From: Synanceia verrucosa
Taxonomy: Eukaryota; Chordata; Actinopteri; Perciformes; Synanceiidae
Direction: 5' to 3'
DNA: 64,000 nt
NCBI GenBank assembly: GCA_029721515.1
Contig: CM056563.1
Location: 22,778,954 to 22,842,953 of the forward strand
The notes beneath the pieces are model-generated. The model saw only the letters and a list, made by a program, of their open reading frames with translations, did no database searches and had not been told where the DNA came from. Shown piece by piece: positions 37,101 to 50,500 of this stretch. Position 1 is the stretch's first letter, and each line of letters begins with the position of its first letter. A program made the translations under genes and the position numbers.

Positions 37101-37661
37101 TACTGCAAGCTTATTAGGATTTTTTAATCAATCAGGGATGTTTTGCACCATGCACTGTCGCTGGGTAGATATCAAATGATTAGATTATTACGGTTATTAT
37201 TACAGGAAAAGAAACAAATGAAATTGACAGTATTTTTATTTTGTTTGTTTTCAAATCAATCACAAGTTGTCTCTGTTACAAGGTAGAAATAAAATATAGA
37301 ATTTGTATATTTGTGTCTGGTTTTCTTTCCAAATGTTGCAATATCAGACATATTGCATGTTAATATTTGACTTCTAACAGAGCCTGACCACGTTCAATGT
37401 GACGTATTTTATTAAAAAGGATGAATTAACAAACATCCAGTCTTTCTCCACCCATGTTTACAGCCTTTTCCTTCCTCCTGTTTGTCTTTATCTTTTTTCT
37501 TTTTCTCTTTTACTTATCTTTTATGTTTTTTTTTGTCACTTGCCGCTGATAGAAAAGTGTGACACATACTTTAAAACCTGTAAAATACTTTTAGAAATAA
37601 AGCAACAATTCTCTGCACTGCAAATTATTTGGTTCTTACTGCTTCAGAAATCATCGGCAAG
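34158..37661. other. ppp1ca 3' UTR and downstream intergenic DNA
   Basis: T-rich with several AATAAA signals and an (AAT)n run at 36766-36784. No coding exon recognised. Confidence 0.5.
37288..37293 (+). terminator. Possible distal ppp1ca polyadenylation signal
   Basis: AATAAA followed by a T/TG-rich stretch (37300-37325). Nearer candidates are at 34862-34867, 36934-36939 and 36946-36951. Which one is used cannot be decided from sequence. Confidence 0.3.
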
Positions 37662-38294
37662 CATTTTCTTCTTATTTTCTTCTTGTATTTAGTATATTTC
37701 ACATATACCTTTAAAAGGTTAAAGTTTAAGTAATCTCATCTTAAAACCATTTTCTGCTTATTTTCTGCTTGTACTTAGTATATTTCACATATACCTTTAA
37801 AAGGTTAAAGTTTAAGTAATGTCATCTTAAAACAACCATTTTCTGCTTGTATTTAGTATATTTCACATATACCTTTAAAAGGTTAAAGTTTAAGTAATCT
37901 CATTTTAAAACAACCATTTTCTTCTTATTTTCTTCTTGTATTTAGTATATTTCACATATACCTTTAAAAGGTTAAAGTTTAAGTAATCTCATCTTAAAAC
38001 AACCATTTTCTTCTTATTTTCTTCTTGTATTTAGTATATTTCACATATACCTTTAAAAGGTTAAAGTTTAAGTAATGTCATCTTAAAACAACCATTTTCT
38101 GCTTGTATTTAGTATATTTCACATATACCTTTAAAAGGTTAAAGTTTAAGTAATCTCATCTTAAAACAACCATTTTCTGCTTATTTTCTTGCTTGTATTT
38201 AGTATATTTCACATATACCTTTAAAAGGTTAAAGTTTAAGTAATCTCATCTTAAAACAACCATTTTCTGCTTGTATTTAGTATATTTCACATAT
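37662..38294. repeat. Minisatellite, about 8 units of 78 or 89 bp
   Basis: The phrase AGTATATTTCACATA recurs at 37691, 37777, 37855, 37944, 38033, 38111, 38201 and 38279, giving spacings 86, 78, 89, 89, 78, 90 and 78. Short and long units differ by an extra TTCTGCTTAT/CTTCTTATTT block. Each complete unit contains the small palindrome ACCTTTAAAAGGT. Lies between ppp1ca and the KMT5 gene. Confidence 0.95.
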
Positions 38295-38365
38295 TTTGGT
38301 GCATTTATGTGTTACTTTAGTCTGTTTCGCTTACTTTCCGTCTGAAAAAGTTACATTGTGATTAA

Positions 38366-38560
38366 TCACCTGAAGCTCAGTTGTCCCTGATCCTCAGGGT
38401 CATGGGTTCGATCCTCCTGCTTTCTGCTGCCTAAGTGTCCCTGAGCCAGACACTGAACCCTTTCATTGCACCACTGCTTCCTGAGGGATGGATTAAATGG
38501 ACAAATTTTGTGTATATGACAAATAAAGCTGATCATTATTATTAAAACCGGCATTTTCTG
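38366..38560 (+). repeat. SINE-like element with tRNA B-box-like motif
   Basis: Contains GGGTTCGATCCTCC (B-box-like), AAGTGTCCCTGAGCCAGACA, a CACTGAACCC phrase and an ending with AATAAAGCTGATCATTATTATT. This organisation is typical of a common teleost short retroelement. Boundaries are approximate. Confidence 0.5.
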
Positions 38561-40660
<2,100 letters not shown>

Positions 40661-40789
40661 CCGCCCATTGAATACGTCTGGCCAATCACGAAGCGCAAAA
40701 CTCCTGATTTGTAAAATTGACCTTGACCTCAGCGAATAGCGTGCCTTGTAGGCGTGTCCAAACGTAGTTCGGTTGCACCGGACACTAAC

Positions 40790-41133
40790 CATCAAGTTTT
40801 GCTACTAGACGAGTGTTGTGCAAAGCTAGTAGTGTTGTGCAAAGCTAGTTAGCTTGCCAGATAACGTATTCATTTTAGACTAGTTTGGTATTGTGTGTTG
40901 TGCATTTCCATCTTTTGTGATTCATCCTGGGACTCACAGTCGTCACCAAACCAACAAATTCCAGAAGTGACGAGGAGACTCCATTTTCCTATGCGGCTGC
41001 CCGGACAAGCCAGCGAGACGGCGGAAAGCTAGCAGGTTGCATTGCTAGGCTAACTTTCCCTGCCAGAGCAAGCGAGCATCATCAAAAAACTGTCTCTCTG
41101 ACGACACTTTCGTTGACGACAAAAGACTCCCAG
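40790..41133 (+). promoter_or_regulatory. Probable promoter-proximal region and non-coding first exon of the KMT5 gene
   Basis: A CpG-richer block follows a GC box (CCGCCC, 40671-40676) and an inverted-type CCAAT element (40682-40686). A good donor (CCCAG then GTATGC) occurs at 41133/41134, and the first coding exon has an acceptor at 41548-41549, so a spliced 5' UTR of roughly 300 nt fits. The transcription start was not determined. The region also contains a perfect 19-bp tandem duplication. Confidence 0.4.
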
Positions 41134-41550
41134 GTATGCTGTCGATGACCACATTGTCACTATGCATCACGGCGAGGGCACGTCGCTGTACAGTTGGGTA
41201 GCGATCTGATGCAGGTCATGTTACGCTAGCTGCTAGCTGCTAGTGCTACTATAATGGTAGCTTCCTCACTCCTCAGCTGGTAACCCTGCATATTTTCCCA
41301 GCAAGCTGACATGCTAAGCTGGTGTGCTGTGGAAGCTAACGTAAACTCGGTCACATTCCTAACCTGCACGTAGCCTCCCTGTTTTACTACGCGCTGTAAA
41401 CAAGGCTCACAGAGTTCAGTTTAAAGCCAGATTGCATGACGGGGTATGTGAGCCCAATGTGGCTGACTGGATCTGCTGAGGTGCACAACTCGTAGATGAT
41501 TGTGGTTTGTTGTTGTTGTCATACCGTTACTTTGATTCTGTGACTGCAGC

Positions 41551-41586
41551 ATGCTGATGGTGGGAGGCAATGGACGGATGCACTAG
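41551..41586 (+). other. Upstream ORF overlapping the KMT5 start
   Basis: In the first coding exon an ATG at 41551 opens an 11-codon reading frame ending in TAG at 41584-41586. It overlaps the first family-frame ATG (41570) out of frame and ends one base before a second in-frame ATG at 41588 (MSVKELCE). This arrangement would favour initiation at 41588 by reinitiation. Confidence 0.45.
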
Positions 41587-44500
41587 AATGAGTGTGAAGG
41601 AGTTGTGTGAGACCGATGACCTGGCCACCGGTTTGGTGCTGGACCCCCTGCTGGGCTTCAGCACCCACAAAATGAACATCAGGTAAGCTGTCAGTTCATG
41701 CAGCACAACACTGGTCTCTAAGCAGCATGCACGTCACATCAGCATTCAAACGGCTCTTTATTGAGCATTGATTTTCATTTTCCACATGAGTATTGTGCTT
41801 TTTATGTCATTTTGGGTGTTTGGTATGTTTACTTGGGAAAGTTTGAGCATGTCAAGACCCTCGGCATTGTCCTAGAGGCGTTAATGTGCAGTCTATATAC
41901 AGGCTGTATACAGACATAGTTAAAGATGTCCTGCACACTGCCAACACCATGTACACTTAATGTGGCTTTATTGGAAACTATTACCTCGCCCAGCACTACG
42001 ACTTCAACTAAGGATTGATTTCATTATTGATTAATATACCACCTGCACCTGTGATGTACTACCTAGATGGAAAATATACTATTTGATGATGTCAATAGAT
42101 GCCATTTTTGTTAATAATTGCGTTATTTGTTTGTGTGAATAACATACCAACACATTGCTAATACAGTTACGCAATTTTTCTGGGAAAGGTGCTCAAACAG
42201 TTTGTGATCATTATCTTTCTTATTTATTTATGTTTTGTCTCAACATATTTGTGATCTGTAATAAGTTTAACTGGTGGCTCTAACTGGTGTTTTTGTGATT
42301 TTATGTTCTCCAAGCACATCTAGTATTATAAATTTGAAATTGGCAACACTTACAGAAATGTGAATCCTTTCGCAAGTTTATTATTTATGTACTTGTCAAT
42401 CTTGTGTCTTCTTTTGCTCTTTCTGAGACGTCTGAGTCCCTTTTTTTTTGATGATTTTTAAGCAAATGTTGATGCAGTATTCTGAAAGTGATCTGTGAAA
42501 TTCCAGAGTAAAGCAGAATTTTCCACAGACACACCTTAGACTCACACTAGACTTTGTCCTGTTACTGTTTGTGCTTTTCTTATATTGTGTCATCTGCTTC
42601 TCTTTAGTCCCCCACCAGAGATCCGGCGTTGGGGTAACCTCAAAGAGACCCTGTTGCGATTTCAGCGTACGCATGACTTCAATGCTACGTTTGAGGCGCT
42701 GACAGTGGGCGAACCGGCTGGTGACTATTTTAATGCTTTGGGAAGCCATCGACAGGAACTGCTGAGACAACATGTAAGATGATGTGAAAGCTCACAAATC
42801 CTATGAAATAATGTAGACCCATTTAAAGTAGACAAGATGTATTTATAAAGTTGTATTTTGATATATTAGGTTATTCATTGATTTGTCACTTGAATGTGAA
42901 AACACGATGCAAACATCTATAATGTCTGCAGGTTTATCGCTACCTCAGTGCCTTCCTGTTGGATAGCGGTGTCAAGATAGAGTCCTGTGACAGATACTCC
43001 TCAGAGACCAACGGGGCAAAGATAACCTCCACGAGACAATGGTAATCACTCACATGTCGCATTTGTCAAGGTGGCAAGCTGAACAATAGCTGCTGCGGGT
43101 CCTGTACTATTTCTTTTCATATTGTGGGTATGTGATGCCTCAATTATTGTTGTACAGGTTTGCAGGGGAGCGGGTGGAGGTCCTGCTGGGCTGCATAGCG
43201 GAGCTGAGCCCTGCTGACGGCGCCGTGCTGAGGGCAGGAGTCAATGACTTCAGTGTGATGTACTCCACACGCAAACGCTGCACTCAGCTGTGGCTCGGTC
43301 CTGCAGCTTTCATTAACCACGGTGAGTTTGTTTGCATTCAGGACTCCCAGCACTCCTACAAACACACATTTACTAATTCAGAATTGTTATAGCTGACTAG
43401 AGGGTTCGTCTGTGAGTTTCATCAACAACATTTTCACCTGTCAGGAGTAGGTCTTCAAAGGAACAGTCTGTAGGGAACTGAACAGCTCAAAGCTTCTTTT
43501 GTGCATTACAGTAATAATAATACTAATTCTAAATCGCATTCAATGATGTGCAGCTTGTCTGTTCATTTGGTTTAGACGACGTGTTTCTGCACAGCACTTC
43601 AGCTGAAGCTTCTAATGTAGAAAAAAGATGTGCTGTGATCCAAGTGGTAATAAAAGGCTGAAATACCAACAAAACACAAGGTTGGAAGCTGCAGCCTCAA
43701 ACTGATTGACAGATCTCCTATTTCATGCAGTCACACTTTTCTATTTATATGGTCAAAATGACTTCACATATCATGTAAGCGCTGCACACTCAATGGAAAA
43801 GATTAATGATTGATCCGGGAACAAGCAAGGTTTTTGTTTTTTCCTGCGTTGATCAGAATCCAGACTAACATTAAATATTCCATTGTGTTTAATTATTGTC
43901 CATCTTTGACAAATTGTCCTCTGTGAGAGATGCATAATGTCTGAATTTTTTTTTACACAAGCATCAATCAGCTCAACACAAGCAAATGTTGTATTAATAA
44001 AGCACTTAATTTAAGATTATTTTGTCTAAATGATCTTAAATAAGTAAATCCGTAAATAAGTAAATTTTACTTATTTATATCCTAAATAAGTAAAATTTTA
44101 TCTCTCATACTGAGACAAAGTGGTGACTTATAAAATTATATAATTAAAGTTTTGAATGATTCAGAAAGTATGCCAAATTCATTTGTTGTCTTCAGGTGAC
44201 CAATTTGTCTCTATTTATTGAAAGACTGTGTATGTCATCAGTTGCTTTCATTTTTCATTTTATGACAGCTCTTAACACGTTTCCCTGCAGCAGTGGTAGC
44301 AACAAAAACAGATTTATCATAAACTCATTTTGCACCGCAGAGAAAATGTGCATTAATTTAACAGCAGTGGTAAACGTCACTCTTCCCGTCCTCTAAAATG
44401 CAACCTTTTTTTTCTTGTTTTCTTTGATAATAACAAACTGAATATTTTTGGATTCAGGCTGTGGAATAAAACAAGACATTCAAGTGACTTTAATCGCTCA

Positions 44501-47500
44501 GGCTGTGGGACGTTTCTCACTATTTGACATTTTATAGATCTTTTTTTTTTTTTTTTTTTTTTTTTAAATCGTTATTATTTGAACATTTTGTCAATCTTAG
44601 AAGTCGTTAAAACAGATCAGCACATAATCACTTGGCTCTCCGTAGACCTCATGTCAGCCCAGGGTTGAACTGAATTTAAATATGTACAAGAGGTCCGGTG
44701 AAATTTGATTAAATTCTTCTGTCCACTCAGAGGGCAGCCCCTGACAAGATCTTTTAATAATGTTCATGAGTTAATGAGTTTAGCTTTTGCACCTTTTTAT
44801 AAATACTTCAGTCAAAGCCAGCTGATCGACAAAATAAAATATTGCTTTATTTATCGCTGGAATTGATTTAATAACTCGAAATCTCTTGTTTTTTTCTCCT
44901 TCTGGGTTGAAGACTGCAAACCAAACTGCAAGGTAAGTCACTATATTTATTCATCACATGCACTGAAGAGATTTGAGAAATTGAAACAGTTGGTGTATTA
45001 ATCTGACACATGCTTACAGTCTGTTTGCATAACCAGTTTAGAATTATCACTGTGACATTTAGCACACTGAAAGTTGTCGTTTTGATGCAGAATTGCACTC
45101 TGCTGTGTTAACGTGTCCCATGGGCCTCCAACCTTTGTCTTTGTTTTTGCTGTTTTTTTCCCCCTCCTCTCTCCACCCGCCCAGTTCGTCCCTGGAGAGA
45201 AGAATATCGCATGTGTTGAAGCGATTCGACCCATCTCACCTGGGGAGGAGATCACCTGTTACTATGGCGCCAGCTTTTTTGGGGAAGGCAATGAAATGTG
45301 TGAATGCTGCACCTGTGAGAGGTGTGTCCATCATTTGATCAGACGTTGTCTTTATTGTTGCTTGGTTTTTGCTCAAAACTGCAGCTTTTGTTTATCAGAT
45401 ATGTATGCATATATATAAAAAATATATTTTTTAATTTGCATTTTGTTGTTTTAACTACTCTCTAGGAATGGAGAGGGTCACTTCAAACACAGAGGGAAGC
45501 AGCCAGAATGTGAAGAAACAAAGGACGCTGTGGGGCAAAAGTACCGCCTGAGAGAACGATATCTTCGTCACCACAGAGAGAAGGGTCACCTTCCTGCCAG
45601 GCCGACAATACCAGGAATACACTCAGGTATCTTCAAAGGTAACCACTTCAGGATTTTCCTCAAACATGTAAACTAACGTCATGACTAGCAGAGTTAACAT
45701 TTTTAGTACTCTTCACATAGAATATAATATTGACAGTCCATTAAGTCAAACAGATCTGCAGTACCACAGGCTATTAGCTGTACAGTGCAATTATACAGCA
45801 GTAATGTGAGGAATAACAGCTTGTAATACCAAAAGCTTGACACTCTGCTCATCTTTTCAGTGGGTGTTAAATGCACCATCAAATTGAAAGCCTTAAAGAT
45901 GACCAACACTGTTCTCATTCATTCATTCAAGGTCCACTCTGCTCAAAATTCACATAAATATGGCTATAATTCAAAATTAAGAATATGTCTGGTCTGGATT
46001 CAGTAGTTACCTGCTGTATCAACTCACAGATTATTTAACTCAGGTCTTTATTTATTTATTGCTATATTTATATATATATTTAAGAAGTGCTACATGATAT
46101 GGCTGTACTGTGATGAAACACATCACTGCTGGTTTTAAGATTGCCGTTGGCTCAACACGCCCTCTGCTGTTTTACATCAGCCTTTATCTTGCAAGGCCGG
46201 TGCTGACAAAGAGTCGGCAGTTGAGACTTATCTTATCATGAGATGTTTACCAGTCAGTCTCCCACACACATACTTTAGAAATTGCTGGTACAAATGTTTT
46301 TTTTTCAGTTTTACCTTTGACAAAAGTATCACCTGACTCATTTCTAAGGTGTGCAAACAAATTATGAGGCCATTTTAATCAAGTTTTCACTGACTAAAAT
46401 TGCATTTCTGTGATGATGGCAGTATTGGAAAAAGGCACGTTTTTTGTTCCATCATCAAAATCTTCAAGGTGACCTTTTTAACTAAACAAAACTTTAGCAT
46501 TAACCGCTGAAAAATCTTACAAAGGAACAATTCACCCCACGTTTAAAACATCACAACATGTTTTTCCTCTGACCTGTAGAGCTATTTATCAGTCTGGATG
46601 GTTTTGGTGTGAGTTGGACATATCGGCCACAGAGTTGTGGGTCTTCTCTCTGACATAAAAGAACTAAAAGGCTTGAGGTGCTCAGAACTATTTCCTCTGT
46701 ACCGAACCACATCTGCTAACTGGGGGGAAAAAAAGAACCATAACCACAGCAAAACAAAAGATTGTAACACAGAATGAAATGAAAGAAAATGAAATACATT
46801 CTTACTTCTCTTGGAGACAAACTGGGGACATTATAAACCCCATACACATAGAGCTAGTTTAATTATTAGCATGCATATAGATTTTATTAGATTTCAAACA
46901 ATTCCTGCATGTTTTGAGGAGCGATCGCATGGATATTTTCAAGCATGCATGCCGTTCTTCTGGTTGTTGGACATTTTATTTGCAAGAAGCAGCTTTCCCT
47001 TTGCCACAAACTCCACATAACGTAAGTTTGCAAGGAGTTGCAATGCAACTTTAGGCTGAACCTGACTTGATAATTTAAAGTTTCTGATATGTTTTCACTT
47101 TGTTTGTTTTTTTTTTTTTGCTCACACTGGGTGTCTTTATGCTCATGTCACTGCAACATCATCTGCTTTCTAGTACAGAGAAAATATGCTAAATATGCTG
47201 ACTCAAAATAATTCAGTGTCTCTTCAGTCTTTCTGCACCCTGAACAACTTGGTCCCACACCTTCACTATCGTCACGTTTTATTTATGGAATCATTGAATG
47301 ATAGTTTAGTTAATTGGTCATTTGAATCACAATGTTTCTCCACGCTCACATCTTTGCAGGGGTTCTTTCACTAAAGTCATATCAATTGCTAGGCATTTCA
47401 TTTCATTTAACATGTTACTAGTGTATTAGAGTGATTTTATAATTGAATACAACTGAAATATCAGTGTTTTTTTTATCATGTGTTAGCAAAAGAGCTGCTT

Positions 47501-50500
47501 CATGTTAAACTGCTTCTTTGTTGTCTGTCGTTCGCAGCCATCCCCTCGAGAAATTCCTTCACCCAGCAGATGAGGAGAAATGCCTTGAAGAACAGAAAAT
47601 TTTGTCAGACAAAGAAGTGGAGACGAGAGAAGCACAGGAAGTCAGGAAATCGTCCATTGAAATCCTCCACAGTCAAACAGTGTCGGACACTTTTATCCCA
47701 GTTTAGTCGCAGGGACCTTAGAATCAGAGTGCGGCGTCACTCGGTGGATTTCTTACTAAAGTGTAAGGATCCAAAAAGCGAAGAAAGGGCTTTGCTTCAG
47801 CAGCTGGAGGAAGTGAAGCCAAACACTAACGGGCTGTGTAAACTGACTTCAACAGGTGATGAAAACAGCAGCAGTGGGGTGAACTTGAAGCCTTTCACTC
47901 TGAATTCCTCCATGCCTGTTCATCAGAAAAGTGGACCTGCAGCCAGCAGCGCAGGGCTTAATGGGAAACCTGTCAAAGTGGTGGAAAGGCTGGCAGTTCC
48001 CCAGAGGTGCTCCTCAAGAACAAGAAGCATGGGTCAAAGTACGCTCACGCATCAAACAGGGTCCAGTAACACAGCCAACACTACAACAGTTTGTCAGCAT
48101 GTCAAAAATGACAAAAGCTGCAGTGCAACAAAACAAGATAAGACTGAGGAAACAACCACAGAGAGTCAAAGTGATGGTGCTGAATCCTGCATCGTCAACT
48201 CAGCTCAAAACCCAGCGGTGCACAGGACCACCAGAACGTCATCCATGCTAGACGTCACAGACAGAACGAAGAACGCTACTGACACTCCAGCAGTATCACT
48301 GAAGCAATACCTTAGAGTCAACCTAACAAGGTTATCAGTGCCACAAATCGTAGAAGCAGCAAAGACCTCTGAAGACAGGAAAGGAGGGGTGATGCTCAGA
48401 GGACGGGCCAGGCAGAGCCAGGGTCTCAGACCAGTACAGTCAGGAAAAAGAGGGCCCAGATCCCAGCCGAGGCAGGGAGAAAGTTCAGAGAGCAGCTCAG
48501 CTGAAGGTAACAGAGGGGTGAGGGAAATGTTTTTTAAGGCTGTGGATAAAGTCAGTTTAGGGATGAAACAAGCCGGTGACTCTGTTGATTCTTCCCTCAG
48601 TGAGAAAGAGAATGACAAGGTTATTGAAATACAACCAGTGTCTGAAGAGGAAAATGATATGGAGAAGAAGCAGGATGTTGTAAAAAGCAAAACTGAAGGC
48701 CAGAAAGAAAATTGTGCAATTGTAGAATGTAAAAGTAACAAGGCTCAGGAAGAAGTGAAGAAGTCAGACTGTAAAATAGTGTCCGGTGAAACAGGACAAA
48801 ATAACAAACAGAGTGTTAAAAATAATGCGGAAGAGGGAGTTAAATCAGCAGAACAACTGGATAAGAGCGTTAGTAAACGGCCAGTAAGCAGGCATGAAGC
48901 CAGCGATGTTGTCTTAAAGCAGGCGAAGGTTCTGCTCTCTGATTTTTTAAGAAAAGATAAATCCTCAATGGATACGAGATTACGCAGACATATTGTCGGA
49001 AGAGGCGTGCCTGCCTCGACCTCTGCAGAAATGCATGACGTGAAGGAAAAACAGGCAAGCGATTTAAATGGTGGCCTGTACCATTGTTCAGTGAAGGGGA
49101 GGGTTATGAGATGGCAAAGGCCGAGAGCAGCGAAAACAAAAGGAGAAGCTAAGCAAAGCACCAAGGGACACTCAAACAAAGAGGTACCAGTTACAGTGAA
49201 GACTGAGTCGAGCGAACTCAAGTTACCAGTGAGGCATCATGACCCAGCGACCACCTGCCTCAACCCACTACCTCATAGGACACTCATTTCAGCAAAACCA
49301 AATTTGCGCCCACATACTAATTCACAGGCACACACACAGTCCAACATACCTTTGAAGAAACGTGCGTTTCCCAGTTCAGTGGAGATAGACTCTGAACAAG
49401 TTTTCGGTTCTGCCTCAGATCAGTCGAAAGAAGCTGAGCTAAATTCATCTACACAGCTGAGGCAGGACATGGGTTCAGGAGAGAACGGCAACGTGAAAAC
49501 GCCTGCTAAAGGTAGACTTAGGAGACTAGAAGCCCAGAGGTTAAACACCCAAAACATCACAAAACAAAACCCCTCAAAGCGAGTGCTTCGGCCCCGAGTT
49601 AGTGAAGTTCAACGAAGCCACTTATTGAGGAGAAAGTGTAAAATAGAGAGGCAAGATGAGGATGACCCCGACAAAACTCAGGCACCAGAGAGTGACAAGC
49701 TTGCAGATGACAAACGATGTGAGGATCCTGCTGAAATCCAACAGCAGCATGGTAAAAATCCACCTCCTTATACATCTCAAAATCAAGATGAGGTGAACAC
49801 GTTAATGCAGCAAAGTGATTTAGAGGAGACGAAGCCAAGCCTCGATTTAAAGATTCGCTTTAAGAGGAGGAGAGGGAGGGTATGGGAGATGCAAAGAGCA
49901 GGGTTGGAAAATATAGCATTGAAAGTAGAAAAGAGAGACGAGTTGGTGACATGTGACCCTTTTAAAGCCATCATGGATTCTGTATCAATTTTAAACATGG
50001 AGATGGAGGCAGCTCAGGCTCATGTGCAAGCTAGTAAGAGGTCAAAGAGTAGATTACTCCATTTGAAAAAACGAGACCAGAAGCTGGGTGGAAAAAAAAC
50101 CTCAAATGCATTAGATGCCAAGGGCTATGAAAAAGTTGCGTGTGGACCCAGTGAAATGTGCAGCGACAAAGTAGAAATTAAAGAGAAGCTCCATAAGGAA
50201 GTTGTCAATGATGTCAACAAAACAGAGAGTAAATATATCAGTGATGTGTCAGCTGTGGGGCAAGGACCAAAAATTGAAGATCGTTTAGTGAAAAATTGCT
50301 GCCAGTTTGAAACTGGGTCACAACAGAAACTGCAGTCCGAATTGGATGCAAATGGTCTTTCATTACCCATAATTAAACTACGCAGAAAGACAGAGGATAT
50401 CTGGGAGGTGGACAGCAAAGAGGGGCTCATACAAACTGACTTTAAAGTAGAGCCCTGTGTTAAGAGAGAAGTGAAGGGGCACTTTTTAGGCAAACAAAAG

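Noticed and set aside
37662..38294. Regularly spaced repeats that could be mistaken for a CRISPR array
   Set aside because: The units are contiguous tandem copies with no unique spacers, in a vertebrate genome; a minisatellite explains them.
47480..47537. Upstream extension of the last KMT5 ORF to an ATG at 47480
   Set aside because: The acceptor AG at 47536-47537 and the required phase show that these bases are intronic.
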